Origin: Streptomyces kanamyceticus
GTDB lineage: Bacteria; Actinomycetota; Actinomycetes; Streptomycetales; Streptomycetaceae
NCBI RefSeq assembly: GCF_008704495.1
Contig: NZ_CP023699.1
Location: forward strand, 9,672,001-9,736,000
Reading direction: 5' to 3'
DNA: 64,000 nt
The position numbers and the translations under genes are program-made. Below the pieces are notes generated by a model, which worked only from the letters and a program-made list of their open reading frames with translations, had not been told where the DNA came from and made no database searches. The first letter of the stretch is position 1. Each line of letters begins with the position of its first letter. Of this stretch, positions 8,712 to 17,145 are shown in pieces.

Positions 8712-11677
8712 GGCCCGCCACCCCCGGATCGGCTGCCGCAGTGACGGCACGCCGCGGCGAGCGGCGCCTCGATGACCGGGCGCACCCGGTACTCCAGGCT
8801 CGCGGAGACGTGGCGCCGGATGTCCTTCAGCACGGCCTGCAATCGTTGCGCGAGCCAAGGCGCCTGTTCCAGGTTGTCCCAGCGGTCCCTGCCCCGGAAC
8901 TGCCCGGCGATCGCGCGCAGTTCCTCGGCGATGGCGTGCGGGCCACGGCCGCCACCGGCGTCCGGGAGCAGCTCCAGAACCTTCTGGGCCACGTTCTCCG
9001 CCTGCTTGCGGGCCATCGTCGCGGAGAGGATCCGGGTACGTGGTTCCGGTGTGTCCCTGTCCCACTCGAGCAGCGCGTACCGGAGGGCCTCGACGACGCT
9101 CGCGTACATCTCCATCTCCGCCTCGGGTCGGCTGAACACCGGTTCCAGCGCCGCCATATGAGGGGTGTCGCCGATGGTCGAGAAGTAGTTGTAGGCGCGC
9201 TTGGCGGCCTTCAGCCAGTTTCCCTGACGGGCCCGGCGGCGGGCGTCGCAGCACATGTCCCACGCGAACCGGGCCAGGGGCGTCGCCGGGATCGCTCCTG
9301 GATCCGCCAGCTGGGCCAGGTTGAAATCGGCGCTTCCCCGCGCCGTGAGCAGCGGAGAGCCGTCCGGGCGCCGGGCGGTCACGAACACCACACGGGTGAG
9401 GTTGATGAACCGGCCGTCGGCCAGGAACCCCCGCCAGAAGGTGTTGAGGTTGCCGCCGTCGAGGGTGGCTATCAGCTTCGCGAGCTTCGACACCCCGTCG
9501 GGCCGCTGCAACTGCCCGAGGCTCATCGCGGTGCTGCCCCGGCCGACCGGATAGGCCACCAGATGCCGGAACTCCAGGTCGTCGCGGCCCGGGCGGGGGC
9601 CCGTACTGATCCGGAAGACTCCGGCGACGATCCGCCGCGCGGCCCGCCGCGCCGCCTCCTCCTTGTCGTCGGCCACGACGTGCACGTGCTCGTCGAAGTC
9701 GATGTCGGGCGGGAAGGGGTGCACCCGCCCCTGGATGGCGGTCCCGGCGACCGCCATCTGCCCGCCGACCCGCAGCGCACCCCCGAGGGTGTGGGCGGAC
9801 GTCGACGCCGCGGCAAGGTGCCACCCGACGGAGATCCCGCCGTACAGATAGCGGATGCCGCCCGCCGCGTCAGGGGTCGCCACCCGGTACGTGCCGGGGT
9901 CGCCGGGACCCACCACCTGGAGCGCCGGATTGTCCACCAGCGCCACCGTGACCAAGGCCTTGGCGCGCCTGTGGCGCAGCTCCTCGATCTGCGCGTCGAC
10001 GGCGTCGTCCCGGCCCCGACGCCGGCTCAGCAGCTCGGCGATCGCGCGGCTCGTCCTCACCAACTCCCGCCGGGCGTCGTCGATGCCGAGCTGCGGCACA
10101 CCGGCCGCCACCTGGGCGACGAGGGCCAGCGCCGCCCGGACGCGAACCCGGTAGCGGGCCTGAAGGCTCCCCGGCATCGCAGTGAAGTGCGTGGTCAAGC
10201 GCCTGCCGATATCGGTCAGCTGCGCGGCGTGCCGGATCAGCCCGGTGCCGACCGCGTGCTCCACCTCCCACAGATACGACTCGACCTCGTCACGCTCGAC
10301 GAAGCGGCTCCGCTGCTGACCCTGGCGGAACTCACGGGCGGGGTAGCCGTGCAGCACCTGCAGCACATGGACGTGCTCGTGCATCACGGTGCTGAACAGC
10401 CATCCGGTGTCGACGAAGGCCTTGTCGTAGATCTCGACGCGCACGGGCGGAACGGCCCGTCGCGCTCGGGTGACCGGGTCCTGGACGAGGCGGAACGACG
10501 TCAGCGCGTCCTCCGCGTGCGCGCCGCCCACGTACAGGAAACCGGCCAGGCGCGGATCGACGGTGCCGCGGCGCCGCAGGGCCACCAGGAGCGTCGAGAG
10601 CGCGACGTCCCGGTGCTGGTCCTGTATCGCCCGGTCGGCGAGGTGGACCGTCGCGGCGTCGAGGGAGGGAACCGCCCAGGAAGGCGCGTCCGCCAGGATC
10701 GCGAGGGCGGTCTGCCGGTGCGGGAGGCCGATCGTGGCCAGGAGTTGATCGCGTTCCGCCGGAGCGGCCGACAGGTGCAGCCGTTCGTCCGCCGGGGCCC
10801 GGGCGAGCATGTCGAGCATCGCCGTCGGGTCCTTGAGGTCGAGGTACTGCCGCAATCGGGCGGTGACCACGAGCGCGGCCGTCGGGCACGTCCCGGGGAA
10901 GGGCCCGATGATCTGCGAGACGCTTTCGTCGTAGAACCTCAGGCGGCCGTCGAAGGGGCCTTTCCCCAATGCCCAGCCGATGCACTGGAGCGTGCCGAAG
11001 TCGCAGACGCAGCCGAGGTCGCACCACCGGTGACAGCCGTCGGCGAGGGAGTTGTGCCCCTTCTCGGAGCACCAGTCGTAGCAGGCGTCGTGGTCCCGGC
11101 AGCCGCGGTGCGTGCCGCAGTTCTGAACTCCCTGGTAGACACAGATGTGATGGCGGAGCCCGGTGGAGTCGGGGACGCAGCGGTGTTCGTCGGGCTCGGC
11201 GCGGCAGCTCTGCGCGCAGTCGGGACCACAGACGCCGCGGCACTTGGCGCCGCTGGCGATCATCGGGTCCATCAAGTGCGGCGCGGTGGGATGGGTGTTG
11301 CACGGCGTCGGATGCCGCGGCGCGGGATGGCCCTTCCAGTAGACGCCGCGCTGTGCGGGGAGCAGTCCGAGTGTTCGCAGCACGGCGCAGGTGCTGTCGA
11401 ATCCGCCGTACAGGCCCGAGCCCAACAGGCCGAACAGGTGGGGGAGGCCGACGGCGGGCTTCTGCGCGGCAGGGGTGGCAGGTCCCTGGACGACGTGCGC
11501 CAGTTCGTAGGCGAGATCCGAAGAAGAGGACCGGGAAGGGGAAGGGGACTTCGCCGAGTGATCGGAGGGCGCGCCCGACTCGCGCGTTCCGGCGATGCCG
11601 GTGGCCAGCTCCCTGGATGGCCCCTCGCTCTGTGGCCGCCTGCCCGGACTCCTGTCACGGGTGGCCAGGGCACTCAT
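8708..11677 (-). CDS. Large CIS-associated protein with PLA2-like Cys motif and HExxH; candidate effector
   Basis: 989 residues from ATG 11677, which overlaps the upstream stop as ATGA; a GTG three codons earlier is possible. Residues 54-65 (DLAYELAHVVQG) resemble the DUF4157 core common in eCIS-linked toxins, but the first His of its HExxH is Tyr. A cysteine-rich segment at about 146-232 holds CGTHRGCRDHDACYDWC, close to the phospholipase A2 active site with its His-Asp pair. At about 433-437 MHEHVHVLQVL is a zinc-protease-type HExxH, followed 25 residues on by ERDEVESYLWEVE with possible third ligands. The long C-terminal half is unknown. There is no signal peptide, so export would need the particle. 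Domain calls are by motif only. Confidence 0.55.
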   Translation of the reverse strand: MSALATRDRSPGRRPQSEGPSRELATGIAGTRESGAPSDHSAKSPSPSRSSSSDLAYELAHVVQGPATPAAQKPAVGLPHLFGLLGSGLYGGFDSTCAVLRTLGLLPAQRGVYWKGHPAPRHPTPCNTHPTAPHLMDPMIASGAKCRGVCGPDCAQSCRAEPDEHRCVPDSTGLRHHICVYQGVQNCGTHRGCRDHDACYDWCSEKGHNSLADGCHRWCDLGCVCDFGTLQCIGWALGKGPFDGRLRFYDESVSQIIGPFPGTCPTAALVVTARLRQYLDLKDPTAMLDMLARAPADERLHLSAAPAERDQLLATIGLPHRQTALAILADAPSWAVPSLDAATVHLADRAIQDQHRDVALSTLLVALRRRGTVDPRLAGFLYVGGAHAEDALTSFRLVQDPVTRARRAVPPVRVEIYDKAFVDTGWLFSTVMHEHVHVLQVLHGYPAREFRQGQQRSRFVERDEVESYLWEVEHAVGTGLIRHAAQLTDIGRRLTTHFTAMPGSLQARYRVRVRAALALVAQVAAGVPQLGIDDARRELVRTSRAIAELLSRRRGRDDAVDAQIEELRHRRAKALVTVALVDNPALQVVGPGDPGTYRVATPDAAGGIRYLYGGISVGWHLAAASTSAHTLGGALRVGGQMAVAGTAIQGRVHPFPPDIDFDEHVHVVADDKEEAARRAARRIVAGVFRISTGPRPGRDDLEFRHLVAYPVGRGSTAMSLGQLQRPDGVSKLAKLIATLDGGNLNTFWRGFLADGRFINLTRVVFVTARRPDGSPLLTARGSADFNLAQLADPGAIPATPLARFAWDMCCDARRRARQGNWLKAAKRAYNYFSTIGDTPHMAALEPVFSRPEAEMEMYASVVEALRYALLEWDRDTPEPRTRILSATMARKQAENVAQKVLELLPDAGGGRGPHAIAEELRAIAGQFRGRDRWDNLEQAPWLAQRLQAVLKDIRRHVSASLEYRVRPVIEAPLAAACRHCGSRSGGGGP

Positions 11678-13233
11678 CGCGGACACAGCGGATCGTCCGG
11701 TTTCGTCTCGGGGAGGTCCGTCCCCGGCAGCGCCGCGCCCGCCGGATCGAGCCCCGCGACCAAGTCGCCGACCTGGGAGGGATCGTCCCTGAACGTCGGC
11801 ACCGCATTGAGCTGGGTCGCCGCGTCCGTGGTCTCGAACACGTCGTCCAGGGTGGCCAGTTGGGCCCGACGTTTCTCCTCGGCCTCCTTGTCGGCCTTGG
11901 GGATGAGCAGATCGCCCAGCGTGCCCCCGCCGTCGAGGTAGCTCTCGAGCGTCTCCAGCGCTGTCGCCTCACTCGGCAGGCAGAACCGCAGCAGCAACAG
12001 CCACCACAGCTGGAAGACGAAGACGACCACCGGCAGGAACAGGCTGAACACGAACATCGAGACGATCATGAAGAGTTCGATGGCGAACGTGCAGCGACTG
12101 GTCACGGACCCGTGGTCGGGTGGTCCGGGCGTCGGCGGGAACGAGCCGGGGTTCATCCGCAGCTGTGAGCCGGGGGGCTGGACGATCTCCACGCCACCGG
12201 GCCCCGGCGGGCGCGCCGCACGCGCGGCCACCGCCCGCAGGTCCGGCATGGTGATCGTCACCCGGTGGTTCTTGGTCCCTTCCGGGTCGGCGTGCGGGGC
12301 CAGGCGGTAGGGCGCGGTCGGCTCGCTCCAGGACAGCCGGTCGGGGCACTGTTCGTGGCCCGCGCCCGGATGCTGTCGCGCCAGGCACCGCACGCGGTAG
12401 ATCGTCCGGTCGTCGAGCCGCGGCAGGCCGAGTTCGTCGATGTCCGCCGAGTGCGTGGGGACGACGCCGAACCACAGCGAGCGGGTGCGTGCGGCGGCGC
12501 AGTCCCGTTCGTTCGGGGGCAGTTGCCACATCGGCAGTTCCAGTTCGCCGTCCAGGAGTGCCGCGGGCGCGCTCTCGTCCACGCGGCGCCACAGCCCCGT
12601 GCCGACCGGACCCGGCACCCAGGCCTCGACCACGCGCCGGGGACGCACCTTGGCCAGCAGAGCCTGTTGCGCTGGGGTGAGCGGCAGCTGCGCCGCCTGG
12701 CCGACGAACGCCACGTCGTCGAGGTCGTCGCTCTCCGGAACGGTCGGTGGCGGTGCCGTGGAGTTGGTCTGCGCCGTGTACAGCGCGAGGGCCAGGCCGC
12801 GGGCCAGCTCGCGCAGCGCCCGCGTGTCGTGCACCAGGGTCCGCTCGCGCCTGATCACGAACGACAGGTCCACGCCCTCGGTCCCACCCGCCCTCGGCAG
12901 CCCCGGCTCGTCGCAGAAGAGCTCGACCACGACGGTGTAGAACCGCTCGTGCAGCGGCTGGTACAGCTTGCGCAGCGGGGAGCGGACCATCGCCCGGTCC
13001 ACGAACCGCAGCCGTCCGCTGCCCTTGCCACCCATGGACACCGGGACCGGGAAGCCCCACCGGTCCTCCGCCACGAAGGCGAGGCTGTCGCGCGGGTCCG
13101 CGAGGAGCCGGTCCACGAAGTCCGTGCCGCCGTACTTCTGCAGGGCGGGACGGCGCGCGGCGGCGTCGAAGGGGGTGAGGCCCTCCCTGGCGCGTACGTA
13201 CCAGGGGGCGCGCAGCGCGTACGCGTGGTCCAT
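11674..13233 (-). CDS. CIS-associated membrane protein (possible CisA-like)
   Basis: 519 residues from ATG 13233; a GTG three codons upstream is an alternative. The first 380 residues are soluble and match no named family. Residues about 385-417 are strongly hydrophobic (IELFMIVSMFVFSLFLPVV and WWLLLLRF), enough for one or two membrane passes near the C-terminus, followed by a charged tail of about 100 residues. Streptomyces CIS particles lie in the cytoplasm, and a membrane protein named CisA has been reported to be needed for their function in S. coelicolor. This gene has a comparable layout (long soluble part, C-terminal membrane segment), but homology was not tested. It is translationally coupled to the putative effector downstream. 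Confidence 0.5.
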   Translation of the reverse strand: MDHAYALRAPWYVRAREGLTPFDAAARRPALQKYGGTDFVDRLLADPRDSLAFVAEDRWGFPVPVSMGGKGSGRLRFVDRAMVRSPLRKLYQPLHERFYTVVVELFCDEPGLPRAGGTEGVDLSFVIRRERTLVHDTRALRELARGLALALYTAQTNSTAPPPTVPESDDLDDVAFVGQAAQLPLTPAQQALLAKVRPRRVVEAWVPGPVGTGLWRRVDESAPAALLDGELELPMWQLPPNERDCAAARTRSLWFGVVPTHSADIDELGLPRLDDRTIYRVRCLARQHPGAGHEQCPDRLSWSEPTAPYRLAPHADPEGTKNHRVTITMPDLRAVAARAARPPGPGGVEIVQPPGSQLRMNPGSFPPTPGPPDHGSVTSRCTFAIELFMIVSMFVFSLFLPVVVFVFQLWWLLLLRFCLPSEATALETLESYLDGGGTLGDLLIPKADKEAEEKRRAQLATLDDVFETTDAATQLNAVPTFRDDPSQVGDLVAGLDPAGAALPGTDLPETKPDDPLCPR

Positions 13234-13277
13234 GCCGATCACCTGCCAGTGGTCGTCTCGGAGGGGGCCTTGCGAGC

Positions 13278-13955
13278 TCAGAGCAGGTTGCAGACCCCGG
13301 GGGAGTACACCGGGGAGGCCACGGCCGCGTTCGCCTGCAGCACCTCGCACCGGACGACCCCGCTGAACGTGGCGACCGGCGTGGTCACGTCCACCTTGGC
13401 CGCCTTCACCGAGACCGACGTCATCCCGCTGATGTCCACGGACGTCGCCGTGACACGGACCGACGCGCCGCCCGCGATCTGTACGGTCACCGTGCCCGTG
13501 CCCGCGTCGTCGAGCGTCACCTGGTGGCCCCTCGCGGTGCGCACCGTGACCTTGGGCGGCGACCCGTCGTCGAATTCGATGCGGCTGCCCGATCTCGTCT
13601 TCCACGTGCGCAGGTCGTTCGCGCGGGTCGCCGGTGTGGGCAGCGGGGCCGTGCCGTTCCAGGCGCAGCCGACGATGTAGGGCCTGCGCAGGTGGCCCGC
13701 CTCGAACGCCACCACGACCTGGCTCTCCTTCTCCGGCAGGATCTGCAGGCCTTGGTCGCCGTCGGCGTAGGGGGAGCAGAGCGTGGCCCAGGCGCGTACG
13801 TCCCGGTCGCCCGCGGCCCCGAGCCACGGGAATCGGACCTGGATCCTGCCGAGCCGCTCGGGATCCACGAGGTCGGTGACCACGGCCGGGTAGACCCCGA
13901 AGTAGCCCGGCGCCGATCCGTCCGCGGACGTGTGCGCTGCCGTCGCACCGGCCAT
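13278..13955 (-). CDS. gpV/gp5-like spike protein (part of Afp8 function)
   Basis: 225 residues from ATG 13955, sharing one base with the gpD stop (TGATG). The N-terminal OB-fold signature reads YPAVVTDLVDPERLGRIQVR then GLQILPEKESQVVVAFE and YIVGCAWNG, typical of phage baseplate protein V and VgrG cores. The C-terminal half is a repetitive beta-rich stalk (VTVQIAGGASVRVTATSVDI). In Afp8 and VgrG this domain is fused to the gpD-like hub; here the two are separate adjacent genes. It forms the puncturing spike. Confidence 0.85.
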   Translation of the reverse strand: MAGATAAHTSADGSAPGYFGVYPAVVTDLVDPERLGRIQVRFPWLGAAGDRDVRAWATLCSPYADGDQGLQILPEKESQVVVAFEAGHLRRPYIVGCAWNGTAPLPTPATRANDLRTWKTRSGSRIEFDDGSPPKVTVRTARGHQVTLDDAGTGTVTVQIAGGASVRVTATSVDISGMTSVSVKAAKVDVTTPVATFSGVVRCEVLQANAAVASPVYSPGVCNLL

Positions 13956-15100
13956 CACACCACCTCGTTCACGGTCGCCCGCTCCGCGTGGAAGCAGGTG
14001 CGGAAACCGGCGACCTGGTCGAAGGAGTGCCGTACGTACGTCACGTAGTAGCCGCCGCCCTCGAACGGCCCGCCGACATCGGTCAGTTCGACACGGCTGC
14101 CCACGGAAAGGTCGGCGTTGCCGCGCAGCACGCCGCTCACGGTGACGAAGCGCCGCGCCCTGCGGAGCATCTCGGCCCGCGCGTACGACCTGGCCTCCCC
14201 GACCGTGAGGGCCGCCTCGCGGACCCGGTAACTGGCGCTCTCCGCAAGCGCTTCGCGGACCAGGCGCGGCCCCGTGCGCCCGCCGGAGATCTCCGCGTCG
14301 ACGACCTCGGGGCCCGCCTGCGCCTCGATCGTCCGCTGCGTGTGCGCGTCGTAGCCGGTGACCGTCACGCTGCCGCGCTGGTGTGCCAGGTCGGCGCCGA
14401 TCCGCGCGGACAGGAGGTGGTTTCCCTGGACGGCGACGACCTTGGTGCCCTCGCGCTTGTCGCGGGTGCGGAAGTGCAGCGTGCCGCCCGTGCACCACAA
14501 CTCCGCCTGGATCAGCCGGGCCCGCTCCCTGAGGAACGCCAAGTCGCTCTGGTTGAACTGCTGGACGACGTCGTAGCGCGCCCCCGCGGCGTCGACGTCC
14601 GCGTCCAGGCCGTGCGCGCGGGCCAGGTAGCGGGCGATGTCCGCGTCCGTGGTCCGTTCGTAGGTGCGCATACGACGGGTCATGCGCAGCCGCATCAACG
14701 GGTCCTCGGCGTACAGGACCACCACGGGCGCGCTGCCGTCGCGGAACTCGGCCTCGACGGCGGAGACCGTCCCGTCGAAGACGTGCCGCTGGCGCTGGTC
14801 GGGGCCGAGAGCGACCTGGATGTCCCGGCCGAGGTCGACGTCCCGGCCGTCGAGGTGGCGCAGCCGCCCCGGGGGACCCGGCGCGCCGGAGTCGGTGGCG
14901 ACGAGGTGGACGCGCAGGGTGCGCAGGCCCTCCGTGCTCTCGGTGACCTCCAGGCGTACGCAGTCGCGGGCCAGGTCCGGCACGAGGGCGCCGCGCACCC
15001 GGAACACCGGCGTGGCGATCGCCGGTGTGATCTCGGCTGTCGAGGTCCCGGGCGTGGCGGCCCCGGGCACGGAGGTCCCGGGCGCTGCGGTATCAGGCAT
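13955..15100 (-). CDS. gpD-like hub protein (phage late control D family)
   Basis: 381 residues from ATG 15100, 7 bases after the stop of the 66-residue gene. After a Pro/Thr/Ala-rich leader of about 35 residues it shows the gpD/gp27 hub pattern: DGTVSAVEAEF, DADIARYLARAHGL, and YDVVQQFNQSDLAFLRERAR, which matches the usual hub signature. The C-terminus (GSRVELTDVGGPFEGGGYY) is also conserved. A trimer of this protein links the inner tube to the spike encoded next. Confidence 0.85.
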   Translation of the reverse strand: MPDTAAPGTSVPGAATPGTSTAEITPAIATPVFRVRGALVPDLARDCVRLEVTESTEGLRTLRVHLVATDSGAPGPPGRLRHLDGRDVDLGRDIQVALGPDQRQRHVFDGTVSAVEAEFRDGSAPVVVLYAEDPLMRLRMTRRMRTYERTTDADIARYLARAHGLDADVDAAGARYDVVQQFNQSDLAFLRERARLIQAELWCTGGTLHFRTRDKREGTKVVAVQGNHLLSARIGADLAHQRGSVTVTGYDAHTQRTIEAQAGPEVVDAEISGGRTGPRLVREALAESASYRVREAALTVGEARSYARAEMLRRARRFVTVSGVLRGNADLSVGSRVELTDVGGPFEGGGYYVTYVRHSFDQVAGFRTCFHAERATVNEVV

Positions 15101-15107
15101 GGCGGTC

Positions 15108-15308
15108 TCAGTCGTCGAAGCCGTCGGCGTGCGTGCGTGCCTCGACCCAGGCGAGCCTGCCCCGCAGCTCGCACCAGCCCGCCTCGGCCGCGCCGGGGAC
15201 GATGCCGGGCGGCCGCGTGGCACCGGCGCCCGGGGCACCGACCGTGCTCACCTGGGTGCGCACCTCGTCCACGCTGACCGTGCTCGCCGCGGTGCTCATG
15301 GAGTTCAC
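15108..15308 (-). CDS. Small CIS-associated protein, unknown
   Basis: 66 residues. GTG 15308 overlaps the LysM-gene stop (GTGA) and is preceded by AGGAGG nine bases upstream; an ATG three codons in is the alternative. The second half (GWCELRGRLAWVEARTHADG) is more conserved-looking than the Ala/Pro/Gly-rich first half. It lies between the adaptor and hub genes, where other CIS operons carry small proteins, so a structural or chaperone role is possible. No family was recognised. Confidence 0.5.
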   Translation of the reverse strand: MNSMSTAASTVSVDEVRTQVSTVGAPGAGATRPPGIVPGAAEAGWCELRGRLAWVEARTHADGFDD

Positions 15309-16603
15309 CGGCAGTCACCTCCTGGTCGCCACCGCATCGTGCTGGGGCGGGCGTCACGGGCGCGTTGTGCGGCGTCCGCCGCCGCCCGCCCCGGCGCGCC
15401 GGGGGTGAGCTGCTCCCAGGGGGCACCGGTCCGCGCCGACACCGGTGCCTCGCGCGGCCTGGCCCGCGCGGTGAGGCCGGTCGCGCCACCGGCCCGGCTC
15501 GCGGCGGCGGTGGACACCTGGGGGCGGGCCCGCAGCGGCAGCGCACGGCCGTACGCGAGGGACCGCGGATCCACGGGGTCGGACGGCGGACCCAGTGGTG
15601 CCTGCGGCACGGCGAACGAGGTCCGCGCCGCCTCGTCGTCGGCGCGCGCCCGCGCGCTCGCGAGCCGTGCGGCCGCCGCGGCCACCCCGCCCGCCGCGGT
15701 CAACCGGATCCCCGCGGGGAGCAGCGCCGCCGCGGACCCGCTCGCGGTGGCGGTCGCTTCGGCGTCGCCGGACCGCGCGTCCACGGTGGCACCCGCGGCG
15801 AACCCCGCGCTGGTGCCGAGCCCCGCCGACGCCTCGATCTCCGCACCGGCCCGCACGGCGAGCCCGGCCGTCAGATTCAGCGGGTCGTCGATGCCGTCGG
15901 CCAGGGCCCGCCACGCCGCCGGGCTGCCGCCGACGCGGGCGGCGAGGCCCTGCAGACTCTCCCCTTCGAGCGCCGGTACCACCCGCTGCGGGGCGGCGGT
16001 GCCGCGCTGGCCGGGGGCGGGTCCCGGCGGCGGGGCGAGCGGCCGGGGCGAAGGGCTGACCGGGGCCGCGCCGCCCGTGTCGGCGGCCCGGTCGTCGGTG
16101 CGGGCGCCGGGACCGATCGCGTTGGCCTCCAGGGCCGGGTCCTGCTCGGTGATGCTGAGACTGAGCCTGGCCCGCAGCGCGCGCCCTTCCGGGCTGAAGT
16201 AGTCGATGTCCTCGGTGACTTGGGTGACCCGGCCGTCGAAGAGGAAGGTGCCCCAGTGGAACCGCACCAGTGGGGCAGGGCTCTTCGGCTCGTTCCTGGG
16301 CGGCCGCACGAACCGGCGTACGGCCGCGGTGAGGGTCCGGACGTCGACGCCGGTCTCCTCCGCGGTGTCGTACTCGAGGTCGAAGGAGAGGACCGCGGGC
16401 TGCACGGACGCGTTCTGGCGGGGCTGCGCCCTGGCCGTGACGCCGCCCGCGTCCGCGTTGTTCGAGTACTGGATCTTCAGCGACGTCGGATTGAACTGGA
16501 CGTCGAGCACGTCCTTGGGCTCGGAGAACCGGGCCTTCTCGCGCGGTCCCGCCGCGGCGAGCAGGGTGATGACGGCCAGCGAGGCCTTCGCGAACTGCGC
16601 CAT
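15305..16603 (-). CDS. CIS tube/baseplate adaptor with LysM domain (Afp7-like)
   Basis: 432 residues from ATG 16603, sharing one base with the tube-2 stop (TGATG). Residues 1-155 are the CIS tube-protein N-terminal domain: VLDVQFNPTSLKIQYSN, LSFDLEYDTAEETGVDVRT, and VRFHWGTFLFDGRVTQVTE. A LysM-like repeat lies at about 209-255 (PALEGESLQGLAARVGGSPA). The rest is Ala/Arg-rich and of low complexity. In Afp/PVC this protein connects the inner tube to the hub. The long disordered tail is longer than I would expect for the fold and is probably strain-specific. Confidence 0.85.
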   Translation of the reverse strand: MAQFAKASLAVITLLAAAGPREKARFSEPKDVLDVQFNPTSLKIQYSNNADAGGVTARAQPRQNASVQPAVLSFDLEYDTAEETGVDVRTLTAAVRRFVRPPRNEPKSPAPLVRFHWGTFLFDGRVTQVTEDIDYFSPEGRALRARLSLSITEQDPALEANAIGPGARTDDRAADTGGAAPVSPSPRPLAPPPGPAPGQRGTAAPQRVVPALEGESLQGLAARVGGSPAAWRALADGIDDPLNLTAGLAVRAGAEIEASAGLGTSAGFAAGATVDARSGDAEATATASGSAAALLPAGIRLTAAGGVAAAAARLASARARADDEAARTSFAVPQAPLGPPSDPVDPRSLAYGRALPLRARPQVSTAAASRAGGATGLTARARPREAPVSARTGAPWEQLTPGAPGRAAADAAQRARDARPSTMRWRPGGDCR

Positions 16604-17145
16604 CAGGACACCAGCCTCAGACCCTCGTGCACGATGTGCAGCTCCTCGACGGCGATCTCGCCGGTGCGGGCGTTCAGCGAGGGCCCGGTGATCCGCGAAG
16701 GGAGCCCGCGGACGAACCGCCAGGTGGCCAGGGGGGCTTGCCGTGCTTCGTGGAGCGACGCGAAGACGTGGACGGTCCCGTCGATCCGCCGTACGGGAAG
16801 GTTCCCGGCGACCATGTCCTGCAGCCACGTCCACAGGGCCGGGTCGATCCGCTCGCCGGGACTCCTGGCGAACATGCCGCGCTTGAGCACGAGAGGCTCC
16901 AGCTTCACCCTGCCGACGCGGCGGATCACGCCGTCGTTGCGGCCGCCCTCCAGGTACTCGCGCACGTCGGCCTGGAGGTCGAGTCCGCCGCATTCCTGGA
17001 AGGAGCCGTTGCCCAGGGTGCTGCCGTTGCGTACGTCGGTGGCGGCGGGCGCCCGGGTGCCGGGACTGTCGGTCAGGGTCACCTCGAAGCGGAAGGTCTG
17101 CAGGACGTCGCGCGCGTGCGGCCTGGCCTGGGGCGTGCTAACCAC
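16603..17145 (-). CDS. Inner tube protein 2 (T4 gp19/Hcp-like)
   Basis: 180 residues. The start is GTG 17145, set by AGGAGG six bases upstream and an 8-base overlap with the end of the sheath-2 gene. The pattern VLQTFRFEVTLTDSPG, LQADVREYLEGG, VKLEPLVLKRGMF and the closing ALNARTGEIAVEELHIVHEG style ending are those of phage tail-tube proteins. It is longer than tube 1 because of an insertion near residues 25-50. In Afp-like particles the last tube ring next to the hub is a separate paralogue, and this gene sits on the baseplate side of the operon, so it may be that ring. Confidence 0.82.
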   Translation of the reverse strand: MVSTPQARPHARDVLQTFRFEVTLTDSPGTRAPAATDVRNGSTLGNGSFQECGGLDLQADVREYLEGGRNDGVIRRVGRVKLEPLVLKRGMFARSPGERIDPALWTWLQDMVAGNLPVRRIDGTVHVFASLHEARQAPLATWRFVRGLPSRITGPSLNARTGEIAVEELHIVHEGLRLVS

